A stretch of 64,000 nt of DNA, from the NCBI RefSeq assembly GCF_003073045.1, contig NC_037593.1:6687525-6751524 (forward strand), given 5' to 3'. Shown here piece after piece: positions 34,821-45,313 of this stretch (position 1 is the first letter of the stretch; the number at the start of each line of letters is the position of its first letter). Under the pieces are notes generated by a model. The model was given only the letters and a program-made list of their open reading frames with translations. It made no database searches and was not told the origin of the DNA. This DNA is from Pomacea canaliculata (taxonomy: Eukaryota; Mollusca; Gastropoda; Architaenioglossa; Ampullariidae). Position numbers and translations under genes: made by a program.

Positions 34821-37800
34821 ATGGCGGCTGAGTCGCAGATGCGGTCTAGTTCTTTTCTTCATCTACCTTTAGAAGTTTTTTCTCAGATCTTGAAATACAA
34901 TGTTTTAGTTGATTCTGATGTTTGCAACGTCTCTCGTGTTTGTAAGAAATTTCACAACTTTTGTTTTAGAAACGAAATATGGAAAGTCAAGTTTCGTCAA
35001 AGGTAAGAATTAGTGTTCAGAAGTGTCGAACGCAAGAACTGGGTGATTGCTAGTCTTACTCCGCTGCTCATTACACGCACGACGCATAATATTTATTGAG
35101 GTTAAAGAAACATTTTTAAATGTTAGTTAAATGTGTTTTTGTTACTGAAGGCTTACACGTGTGCTCACTTGCAAGCTACACGTGTTTTGATAATGCGATG
35201 CATGGTACAGTTTGAAAGAAGAAAGGTATATCATTAGTGACAATGAAGGGAAATATATCCTTTTTTTATTTTCTCTCCCATTATATAGCATTCATGTATC
35301 TTTTCGAAGTTAACCTTTATTTAGTACGTAACATTCTATTTTAATTGAATTGCCCTCTGGGATAAATAAAATGTGAAACAGGTGGCCTTTGTCATTAGAA
35401 AGTTGCGTAACTCATCGCCTTTGAATGAATGGTTTGACCTGTACAAAACTCAGAACTGTACAAAAGTGTTATCTTATCTTAAATAGGTGGCCCTTGTCAT
35501 TTAGAAAATGGCCTAACTCACAGTGGTTTGACCTGTACAAAACTCGCCACTTGGTAGCTTCGCAAGTTCATCAGCTTGTCTACAGTTTAGCAGAAGATTA
35601 TTACCACAGGAACGACATTTCAAATGAAGGATTTTATGAATTTTACAAATTGTTTGATCTGCATCCTCAAGCATCTATGTTTGTTCTAGACGAATTGCAT
35701 CTGATCCTTTTTGCTGGTGACAGGTTAGTTACATTTTATGTCTTGTGCATTAGATGAAGTAAAGTTTTTTTTTTTGTAAATTTATTGAGTTAATTTGCAA
35801 GATGAATGGTGATACAGAGATTAAATACAGTCATGTGCTGCAAATTACATTTGAAACTACATGTATGATGGTGGTACTATAAGATTAAAATGGGAGTGTA
35901 TGGACAGGTTTGTAACATACAAGCAATAGGCTATACCATCTAAGTATACTCTGTGTTTTTAAATCAACAGAATTACCTAATTAATTTACTGCACTGTTGA
36001 ATTGGAAGTTATCAATGAAACTTTACCATTCAATTCAATTAATAAATGTCTTCTCTAATTTGTTCTGTGTTTATATCAATTCTCCTATAATTTTATTCTT
36101 TCTCATTTGATTCTATACCTTCCCTTGTTATTGTCATTGTCATCTCCTCTACCAGTGTACTACTAACCCTAACCCTTTTGACTTTTTTTTTCAAACAGCA
36201 ATGCACATCTTACTGAAAGGTACTATGCAGAAAAAGCATTTTATAATCTGCAACATGCCGCTCTGAGGAGTGAAATCAGACAGTTCTTGAATCTTCCACC
36301 AGAAAGTCAGAAAATAGAAATAGGTACATATTATTATTCAACTTTTGAGATCAATAAATTTATTTGTGGGCAATAACAATACACGAACAAAATAAGTAAA
36401 TAAAAGGCAAATAGGCACAAGCAGTACATTCTGACTGGCATATTTCATACTTTCAAAGAGTAAGCGTTGTCTGTGTTTTATTGCTATTAAAAAAAAAATC
36501 ATGCACAGCCTTATAACTAGATGCAGTACATTTTCCCCAGACTTATTTTGTTAAAGGGACTATGATAAATTGCAGCCCTATGCTTCACTGGGGATGAAAA
36601 GGAATAATAATAATAAGAAGACTATGATGAATACTGCCCAAAATTTGGCTTTTTCTTCAGGTGCCATGATGGTATCACGGTGGTTTCAGCCAGGGCTTGC
36701 TGTCTCACATGATATTGTCTGTAAACAGCTGGATGATATTGCAGACAGAGTGAGAAAACAACTGAGACAGATGCTTCCGGATGTGCATCCAGCTAGCGAA
36801 AAAAGTTATTTGGAAGCAGGTAAGGACTGTCCTTTTTACCTTTGCATAGACAACACCAGTGCTATGAACAAACAAAAATTTATTTGTATTGTTCCCTTAT
36901 GTCCCATCTAGACAACTCCACTCCTCGTCTGATGATCATCTTCTTACTCTTCCTGTCACCAAAACAACAACATATGGCCACGGGATTTTTAGTTATTGTG
37001 CAGCATAACAATAGAACACCCTCCCTTTCCATATCTGCCACCTACCCACTATTAAATCTTTTAAACGTGCACTGAAAACAGACCTCTTCTGTAAACATTA
37101 CTCCTAAAAACCTTTCCCATAATGCTAGTCCTTTTTCCACCCTTCCTTTTGCAATATCATGTTACTCTCAGCTGTTGTTCTTGCTACTGTATTTGGTTCC
37201 TCTTTGTGTTTTATGTATTTGATTTTATTCTTCCTTTAGTACGGTTGTTTATTCTTTTATATTTCATATTCATAATCCTCATTGACAGATTTTTGTTAAG
37301 AAGATTATTAAGAAATATGCCTTCTTTGTCATTGTCAATAAGCATCTCAAAATAATGCATTTTGGTAGGAGAATCAACATGACACATCCAATATCTGACT
37401 CGTATTTTCGAGAGGTATTAGCTCGTATTAGCTCTAGACTCTAGAAAATTCTAAATTACTATCTGGAAACAACTGACTCAACAATGCCAGAGAAGGCAAC
37501 TGTAGAAAAATGAATCCACCTATCATTTAATATCTCTTGTCAAACTATTTTGCATTCATGGCAGCTGTAGGTCAAGGGACATTTTTGATTCAATGGTAAA
37601 GTAATAAATCACGCTGAAACCAATGAAATGGAAACATTTGGAAATATGGCATCAGAAAAAAGGGTGATTGTATGGTTTAGTGAGCACCTGACTGTGCTGT
37701 GATTGTAATCTAAACCTTGGTAATTTGCTCTCTGTGCAGGTTTAACAGAAAGCCTGTGGACTCCCACTCAGTGTCGACAAGTGCTAGAAGCAATTAATAT

Positions 37801-40800
37801 CGTTCTTTATCAGCATATGGGATTTGCACCCAGTGAAACAACATCCTATATGGCATGCAATAGTTACCTGGATAAAGTAAGTGAAGTTTTTAAGAAAAAA
37901 AATAGCATGCTTGATTGTTCTTTTTCTCCATTGCCTCTCTCCTCCAATTTTCCCCATCCCCTAAACATGAAAGGGAAGGGAAACAACTTCATAGAGAATG
38001 CTTTTTGAATGTAGCAGTTTCTTCCCTTACATAATCACATGTTTGTACCAAATGTATATGGTAGCAAAGGTGTGCGCAAGGACCTAGGGCGTACTTTTAT
38101 GCCTACATATCTTGCATAGTTTGAAGAAGTGACATCAGACCACAGGCCTTAATATAAGACAATGGGGATTAGTTTTGACAAACAGCATGGATTTTTTACA
38201 TGAATTTTTTTATATTTTTTTATTTTACTGATTTGTGGAAAAGTGTGCCTATCTGCCCCTTCCTCAACACACACTTTCTTGCACATTCTCACACACATGC
38301 ATGTAAATCTACCTATATGCACATGCAAAATCCTTGGTTGATATTTCCTCTCTCATACTGATTCTAAACATCTGAAATTTCAGGTGCTAGAGAAAAAGAT
38401 GGGTTTTCCAATCACGCTGTGCATCTTGTACAGTGCTGTGGCCAGGAGGCTTGGTGTTGTTTGTGAACTCGTCAACTTCCCTGCTTACTTCTTGCTACGA
38501 TGGAAGGAGAACCCTATGTAAGTAGGCTTGTAGGGTTTGACATTAAAACAGTATAGTCAGAAGAGTTTGACTGGCAGGGATATAGAGAATCAAATTATTG
38601 TCATGTAGAAATTGCCTTGCCTGTATTTTGGGGAGCAGAAGTGTTTATAAATTATAATGATCATGACCTATGCTTATGAGTAATCATGATTTTTGTGGCT
38701 CTTTATCAAAATAATTTGGATGATAAAATTTTAAAAGTACTTCCCATCAAAATTTCAAATAATCCTTTGATAGCTAAATATTGCAAAAATGTGTGGATGT
38801 ATGAGTATGTAATTACATACATGTGCACAAAAATTGTGATCTTTTATAAATGTATTTACATTTACCATTGCATCCACTTTGATCTCAGGGCACCCACTGA
38901 GGGACAGTATACATTTATTGATGCATATGGGCATGGGCAGATGTTGTCTCATAAAGAGTGCCTAGAATTTCTGGGGCAGTTTGGCACAGATGCCGTAGTA
39001 GCAACTGCACTCTATGCAGCAACCACAACAGCAAAGGTAGGTAAATTTGGCAGGAGAGAGAGATTTGTTTTTCCTGAGACAGCAGTTATCTTCCAACTGC
39101 TACTTCTGATAGTTTTAGAATTTGATAGTTTTACGTGCAGACTTTAAAAAAGTCTATTTGTTCCACCTCTTTTGTTCTCCCACCAGTTTTTATGAGATTT
39201 GCTTTTTCTCAAATAATAATAACACCAACAATAATAATGTGGAACTTCCAAGTGTATTTTAATCACATAAAAAATTGTGTAACATGAGATGTGAGAATCA
39301 GCATGTTTAAAGCAAAAGATGCAGGGTTTTTTTTGAATATTAAATATACAGTTTTATATAAACAGGTATTGGAGATAATGGCCCGAAACCTGGTCAGAAT
39401 TGCTCGATGCCTGAATCATCATGGCAGAGATCGAACTCAGATGTTGCGCTTTGCAATTGGTTTGCATCTGGCCATTTCTCCTGATGACGCTGAGATGCAG
39501 CTAATGCAAGTTCGCCTCTTTTTGCATCTCAACATCAATTTGAAGGATGTATGTTCACATTTTTGGCTCTATATCTGTCTCGTTAACAACAGACCTAAAG
39601 TACACAATAATTAAACATGGTGTAATATCAGAATATGAAATTTAAGTTGTGCACCTTGTAGGAACCCACATTTGATTTGCTTTTACAATACATTTGGGAT
39701 AAGAAGGAAAGAACCAATGTACAAAATAGTCATCTGATAGCTATTTTATCCTTCTGTTAGATGTTTTGTATCACAAAATAATGGGAAAGTGCAACTGCAG
39801 ACAGCTGTGATCATATTCTGACTGTTGAAATTTGAGTGTGGTTTTTAATTGCTTCACAGGCAATAGAAAATCTTCGGCAGGTTGCAGCAGTGGATGACGT
39901 AGTGAGCTTTTTGACCAAAGAAATTTACACGCTTATGAAAGAGAATGAAACGAGGGACAACGAAAGGCATATGGTAGGTAGGAATAAAGTGAATAAAAGA
40001 AAATACACATGCGACCCTCACCCACCCAACACACACAAACTGATACTAATCCAAACCCTAACCCCACCCTAACACCTTCAACAACCTCAAACACTTGTTG
40101 ATCAACACACACACACACTTTTTGGCAAGATGGCTGCACAGATTTCCTTTGCAAAATCTTCCTTCAGTTCTGCAGATGTGAAAGCCATCAGAATATATTC
40201 TGTACATAATCTGTAAGAAAAGGATACCTTCTGATTCTGCTTAAAATTTTTTAAATAATGTATGACTGTGAATGGGAATATTTCCTCATTCTTTGTAAAG
40301 ACACACACTTTGTTGACTAAGGTGGAACAATATTTCTCTTGCTTCAACAGGTACAGGAAAAGTTGAGGAAAGATAATGCGGAGGTGCATTTTTCTGTTGG
40401 TATGGTGATGAAACACAAAAAGTAAGTGTACTTATATAATTTTGTGGGATTTCATGTGGTTGGTTATTTAGGTTTTTTTCCCCCTTACTATATAAATCTG
40501 TATATCAATGTTGGCTTGGGCAAAGTAGCCATGAATTTTTTTTTTTTTCATAGGTACCACTATACATGTGTTATTTATGGCTGGGACAAAGAGGGTCGCA
40601 TTAGCGAAGAATGGATTACACAGGAGGGAGTAGGGAATCTCCAAGGTAGACCGTTCCAACCTTTCTACAATGTTCTTGCTGAGGACGGAAGTAATCGATA
40701 TGCTGCGCAAGGTCAGTGTTTGTTTGGAAATTTTACGGAAGGCACGGACTGACACCAGAAAACTCACTTTTGCAGAAAAAGACAGAGGAATTTTGAAAAA

Positions 40801-41148
40801 AATGAATCTATTCAGCAAATATTCCAGACAATGCTTGTTATCCCCTCATTTTTATACTTCTTTTGTTCAGTCTGCTACAGATTCTTTTATAGCTTTTTTT
40901 ATTAGCAGTCCAGCATGGTTTGTATAAATGGCTGGTTTCAGTTCATTCTCCTTGTGTATGTTTTTTCTGCAGAAAACTTGGTGTACGCTAAAGATGTCAA
41001 AGCGATCACACATCCAGAAGTGGGAAAATACTTTGAAAAATTCACAGGGAAATTCTATGTTCCAAACAAAATGAAACAAGAGGAGTATCCAGATGATGCA
41101 GAGATGACAGGCAGACTTGTGACCCAGTATTTTTTGAGCACGAAGTAA
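34821..41148 (+). CDS. FBXO21: F-box only protein 21
   Basis: A substrate adaptor of an SCF (SKP1-CUL1-F-box) ubiquitin ligase; in vertebrates FBXO21 promotes ubiquitination of EID1 and regulates ASK1. Twelve coding exons join without a frame break into 607 residues (human 628): 34821-35002, 35487-35723, 36199-36323, 36661-36819, 37740-37876, 38384-38517, 38889-39036, 39366-39548, 39860-39973, 40351-40421, 40554-40711 and 40973-41148. All introns are GT-AG. Residues about 11-58 form the F-box (LHLPLEVFSQILKY, then VSRVCKKFHNFC). Residues about 235-375 form the SirB1/transglutaminase-like domain (MGFPITLCILYSAVARRLGV, then YTFIDAYGHGQ). Helical repeats follow, and residues about 480-600 are the YccV/HspQ-like hemimethylated-DNA-binding domain (YTCVIYGWD, QPFYNVLAEDGSNRYAAQ). 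The ATG follows an 'aaac' context and gives the family's normal start. A decayed copy of part of exon 2 sits in intron 1. Confidence 0.96.
35290..35372 (+). mobile_element. LINE 3' tail in FBXO21 intron 1
   Basis: The end reads TTGCCCTCTGGGATAAATAA, almost the same as the tail at 31893-31922. Only the 3' end is present, as after strong 5' truncation. It lies directly before the decayed exon-2 copy at 35378-35460. The left boundary is approximate. Confidence 0.6.
35378..35460 (+). pseudogene. Decayed partial duplicate of FBXO21 exon 2
   Basis: This segment starts with CAG-GTGGCC, like the acceptor and first bases of the real exon 2 at 35487. It shares long matches such as TGGTTTGACCTGTACAAAAC. 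It lacks one T relative to the true exon (TTAGAAAG versus TTTAGAAAA), carries a 12-15 base insertion before TGGTTTGAC, and would reach a stop (CTTTGA) after 13 codons. It also stops matching soon after ACAAAACTC. It is therefore a dead partial exon copy, not an alternative exon. Confidence 0.8.
36160..36178. repeat. Short interstitial telomere-like repeat
   Basis: CTAACCCTAACCC in FBXO21 intron 2, two units of the TTAGGG-type telomere repeat used by most animals. A second copy lies in TMX2 intron 6 (59541-59556) and a degenerate one at about 40056-40075. Confidence 0.5.
36900..37370 (+). mobile_element. Degraded LINE 3' fragment in FBXO21 intron 4
   Basis: The plus strand encodes TTTYGHGIFSYCAA and then PTIKSFKRALKTDLFCKHYS followed by a stop. 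This is the C-terminus typical of CR1/L2-like reverse-transcriptase ORFs ('RTYGxRSFSYxAPxxWN', 'FKxxLKTxLF'). A T-rich 3' untranslated tail follows. The two motifs are in different frames, so the copy is inactive. Confidence 0.7.
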
Positions 41149-42786
41149 TATTACAGGTGTGCTTTTGCAGAACATTTCTCTAGATAAATCCAAAGATTAT
41201 TTTGAAGTTACAGGTGGATGCTTTTATTTCCTGTATACAGGATGTGGAAACTTGGAGGATACTAAAATGGCTGTTTGTAAGACTTGCCAAGAGCGCCTAT
41301 CTGTGAACTTTTAAAACCTATGAGGTCAGGAGTGGTGGAAAATGCATCTTGGCACACTTTTGTAATTATGCAGTAAATTTGGTAAACTACATTGTATAAC
41401 ATTTTGAGCATTTGTGTTTGAAGAGTGTGCATGTGTGTGGTGTGAATGTATGCACCCGTGTTTGTGAAGTTGTGTGAAATGTCTAGTTGTAGGAACTACC
41501 AATTTGTTCAGTGTCTCTTCTAGACCCGTTCTAATGCCCGCTTTTTCTTTCCCTCTGTCCCACTCTCTCTTTCATACTGTCACCTGAAGACATCAAGAAG
41601 TTTAAAATCCTTCCAGGAAGGAACTTTAGTGAGAAGTACTCGCCTTCTGTGTTCAAGGTTTCTTGGGCCAGCAACCGGACTCCTCCGTTACAACAACCAG
41701 TGAACTGGTTCATCAGCCTAAAAAAAAAGGTGATGAAGAATGTGCATCCCACAGTCTGGTTATGGTGAACCACTTTAATTCGGCTGTTTAATAATTACTA
41801 CTATGATCAAAACGTTTATTGAAGTGAGAGGAAAGTTCAGACGGCAGGTACCTTAAGCCTTCATTTTTATTCGGACACCAAGGCATGGGATTTTGGCTTT
41901 CCTTTTTTTGACACAGGGTTGGCTGATTTATGACGAAGATTTTTTTGCCCCGGTCTCGACACGTAGTACGATTAAAATACGGATAAAAAACGCAGACAGA
42001 AGCTTCCCGGGAGAATCTCCTGGATTCCATTCCGCCCCTTCGTACAATTGTTCACGCACACCTCTCGTGCCGTGTCGCCCAGTCATTCTTGTCCTGTGGA
42101 GGGACGGTGAGGAGACATGTCAGGCGGAAGAACCACATTTGTCAGCTGTACTGACATGACACACAGGCAGGAGACCGCCTGACTGCGAACAGCACTTGGG
42201 ACAAAAAACAAACCCGAGTTACAGCGATACCCGCGCCCTGCTACATAACGGACTGGCGGTGAGTACCGGATGATTAAAAGATGGTTAAAAGTTAATCTGA
42301 TCGTTCATTCTGCGGTAGACGCAGTTATACTTCTTCGTTGAGAAAACCGAATTTGTTAACAGAGGTACGTCGAATTTAATAAATAAACGAGAGGAAGAAT
42401 GAAAAAAAAAAAAGGTTTTGCGTTTTGATTGGTTGTTTATAGGAGAGCTGTTGCATATTGGAAAGGAGTGTATTATGATTGTAGTACAAATGTCAAATCA
42501 TTAAATTATACACAACATAAAATTATTTGTCTCAATCCAGACATATGTTTTTCAAAGTCTCAGCTATAATTATTACGTTTTCTTGTTAATGTTTAGTTGG
42601 AAAGGACGCGAGAGAAGAGGGGAGTCTTTCCATGAGGTTCATAATTTAAGTGTATTTTAAAAATCTGTATGAATAAGTGAATGAGTAAGAGAGGACGTGT
42701 GTCTGCGTCTCTGTCGACATGCCTCTCATGAGTACAAATGCTTGTTGCCGTCTTTTGCGATGTCGGCTTCATTTGTTTTCCGACAG
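41149..42786 (+). other. FBXO21 3' UTR, then probable 5' region of the cysteine-rich gene
   Basis: The first several hundred bases should be FBXO21 3' untranslated region; I saw no AATAAA close to the stop codon, so the poly(A) site is unclear. From about 41900 the sequence becomes CpG-richer and ends in a strong splice donor (CTGGCG before GTGAGTACC at 42258). This suggests a 5' untranslated first exon of the next gene, finishing at 42257. An AATAAA occurs at 42378-42383. Confidence 0.45.
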
Positions 42787-43020
42787 GCTGGCCATGACGG
42801 ACAAGGACGCCGAAACAAAGCTCGTATGGTACCTCACTGCAGTTCACGGTCTGCTGCTTCTCACCCACTCAAGTGCGACAAGCGGCGAAATCGAGTTTTA
42901 CAGTTGCGTGTTGGTCATGGCTGCTAAATATTGTATTATATATAATCCAAATATCTTGCAGCCATTATATAAATGTGTGGGTGGGTGTGTTGCAATCAAC
43001 CAAAAAGATGTTTATCTATA
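42787..43020 (+). CDS. Candidate signal-peptide exon of the cysteine-rich gene
   Basis: A pyrimidine-rich tract ending in CCGACAG is followed by GCTGGCC and an ATG at 42794. The frame encodes MTDKDAETKLVWYLTAVHGL, then LLLTHSSATS, then GEIEFYS. This has the shape of a secretion signal: a charged start, a hydrophobic core and small residues before a plausible cleavage site after ATS. The frame stays open to 43020, but the exon probably ends earlier. No donor gives an obviously correct phase into the next cysteine exon at 43835, so at least one short exon may be missing. An exon-like piece at 43360 encodes a strongly hydrophobic stretch (VVMLLFVLIYF). Confidence 0.4.
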
Positions 43021-43040
43021 GGCCTGACGAGAGGGGGGGA

Positions 43041-43318
43041 CAGGGGGGTCTGGTGTACCCGGGCCCGCGGCTGTCAAGGGGGCCCGGCCTTGGTCAGTGG
43101 ATTTTTTTTTCTTCTTCTCCTTTTCTTTTTCTTTTAAAGAAAGGTCTAAGGACAGAACACCCAAGCATTACACATGCAGAAGTTGAGTTTGAGCGTAGAT
43201 ATTGAGATTCGAATTGTAAACATACATTATATACTGGGAAAATACTTTACGATTACAAGTACAAGGGGCCCGGAGAGGTCGCCTGTCCCGGGGCCCGGGC
43301 TGGCTCTCGGCGGCCCTG
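43041..43318. mobile_element. Putative GC-rich DNA transposon (MITE)
   Basis: The right end, read inward, is CAGGGCCGCCGAGAGCCAGC and closely matches the left end of the element at 28629-29312. The left end is CAGGGGGGTCTGGTGTACCC, and both ends then run into CCCGGGCCC. The element is non-coding and about 278 bp. I see no clear target-site duplication. Confidence 0.5.
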
Positions 43319-43834
43319 CTTGTGCTTTGGTCACCCGTGATCCAAAATATCTCCATCAGGTCAGCAGCGTCTGTGGTAAAGATCATGGACGTACTTTCAG
43401 AGTGTGTAGTCATGCTTTTGTTTGTCCTGATCTACTTCCGCCAGCGACGTTTGTGTAAAAAGGAATGGAGACTGTGCCCCCCTCAATCTCTCAAACACAG
43501 TTTTTTTTTTGTAATGCACTTTTTGTCTTACACACACACACATCACCACCACAACCAGCAGCAGCAGCAACACGCGTACATTTCATCATTGAAGCGCAGT
43601 CAACCTTCTTGCTTTCTCACACATCCATGGTGACTGGAACAGGTAAAAGCTGAAATGCTTGACAGTACTGTGATCAGTTTCTCGGAAACACGAAATTATT
43701 ACACACAAGGATGCATGTGTGTATGTGTGCACGTGGGAATGTATATATCGTATGTATGTGCGCGCGTTTGCTCTCTCGTATGCATGTGTGTGTGTGTGCG
43801 TGCGCGTGTGTTTTATCTAAATATCTTCTCTCAG

Positions 43835-45313
43835 CACGATGTTTCTAGAGCCCCCGAGTGCCTGTCTGACCGGTGCGTCCTGTCACAACTGCATCGACAC
43901 CCTGGAGTTCCGTTCACATCGCGTGTGTTGCTACAACTGCCGCCTGGATAACGTCGTCATGAACGACCACATGTGTCACTGTATCGACACCAGGCTCCCT
44001 GGTTCGCCTCCAGGTCTGACATTTTGAAACATAGTTAAGGCGCCGGATATAATTATTACATTTTATTAAATTTTTAATTACATAGACTTTAGAAAGTTTA
44101 TATATTTGTTTGCATTTCTGTTTTTTAGATTATTACCAGCGAGGGTCCGTGGCGTTGTCCTCCCGAGTTTACATCTTGTCTCGGGCACGCTGTTCTTTCT
44201 TTGCATATGGCATTTGTTGACAGGGGTGGCTGCCTTGCCATGATATTATATAGCCTTAGTTGCTGGTTCTGCGTAAAACACAAATTCCTATTCCCCAATA
44301 CCCCCCGCCCACCCACACACACTCCCGGGTTTGCCAGTTACGGTCCCTTTGCTTTATATCTATCAAAGTGAGGACACCATTAATATGCTTGCTCGAAACA
44401 GCTAAATAAAGAGGTTGAACGGAGCGCATGCATCTGCAGAAAGTGTTCTGAACGGATTGCGTGCAGTTGCAAGTAATGTTCAAAAAGTGTTCCACAAGGA
44501 ACGTGCTTAGCTGCAGAGAAGTGGAACACACGATGTTGATGTTGATGTTGATGCCGAAAGTGTTTTGAATGGTGTGTGTGCCAAACGTTTTGTGCAAGTA
44601 CTGAAAGTGTTCTGAACTACGTCTGGCACCAGACTCGGGGTCGCTCATTGCTGTTGTGTCGACACCTGTGTTGCCAGGCCTGGGAGGCAACTGCAGCAGC
44701 GGCCAGGTGTGCGACAACTGCGCCGTGAAGATCTCCTCTGACATCTCTGAGGGGCCCAGCGACACGCCAGGGACGACCAGTTACTGCTGCCGGGACTGTG
44801 GCATCGCAACCCCGTACATAGTGAAGGACACAGAAGAGTGTCACTGCGCTGCAGACTCTCAAGGTGAAGCTAGGTTATGTTATGAAAGGATTTTCCTACT
44901 TCCTTTGTCATCTTTTTGATGTGCATATACTTCTCACCAAAAAGAAAAAAAAATACTTTCTTTACTCATAAAACATCCCCCAGTGATGAAAGTCAGACTA
45001 CGAAATTATATAATTTTTCCCTGAAATTTGTCTTGTCAGGGTTTTAATGGAAGAAAGGTTAGGATTGAGACTAATCAATCCCCACCTTATCGACTCTAGC
45101 TGTTCCATCACATTTGCATTGTGACCCGCCTAAGAGATGTTTATTCCCCCAACAGGAAGACAGCACGAACTCGTGCCCCGGTATGACCCTCCGACCATCA
45201 GCCCTGATTCCGGGTCACAGATCAACGCTGCCGCTCTCATGACGCAGTTCAGTTCATCGTGCCTGCAGACGACACTTGCTTTCTGTATCCTCCATATATG
45301 GTGTTCATTGTAA
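43835..45313 (+). CDS. Unrecognised cysteine-rich protein, three exons of a spliced gene
   Basis: Three exons join in frame: 43835-44013 (or a donor 12 bases earlier in the same phase), 44678-44863 and 45156-45313 with the stop. Exon 1 follows a TTCTCTCAG acceptor and exon 3 a CCCCAACAG acceptor; the middle donor is CAAG before GTGAAG. Exons 1 and 2 each encode the pattern C-x5-C-x2-C-x(11 or 21)-CC-x2-C-x(11 or 13)-C-x-C, eight cysteines per module. Examples are CHNC..CCYNC..CHC in the first and CDNC..CCRDC..CHC in the second. The last exon is Pro/Ser-rich and ends in a hydrophobic run (TTLAFCILHIWCSL), compatible with a membrane anchor or GPI signal. I know of no domain with this pattern. 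With the signal-like exon upstream, a secreted or surface protein is likely; zinc binding is the alternative if it is intracellular. Poly(A) signals AATAAA follow at 45730 and 45744. Confidence 0.62.
44219..44300 (+). mobile_element. Dispersed repeat tail, intron of cysteine-rich gene
   Basis: GGCTGCCTTGCCATGATATT continues into AGCCTTAGTTGCTGGTTCTG and CGTAAAACAC. The sequence is closely related to the block at 54762-54815. It is a short interspersed repeat end common in gastropods, here truncated. Confidence 0.6.

Noticed and set aside
44256-44765. 169-codon minus-strand open frame opposite a cysteine exon
   Set aside because: It is antisense to the spliced cysteine-rich exon and runs through a GTTGAT repeat read as Asn-Ile; it is a shadow frame.
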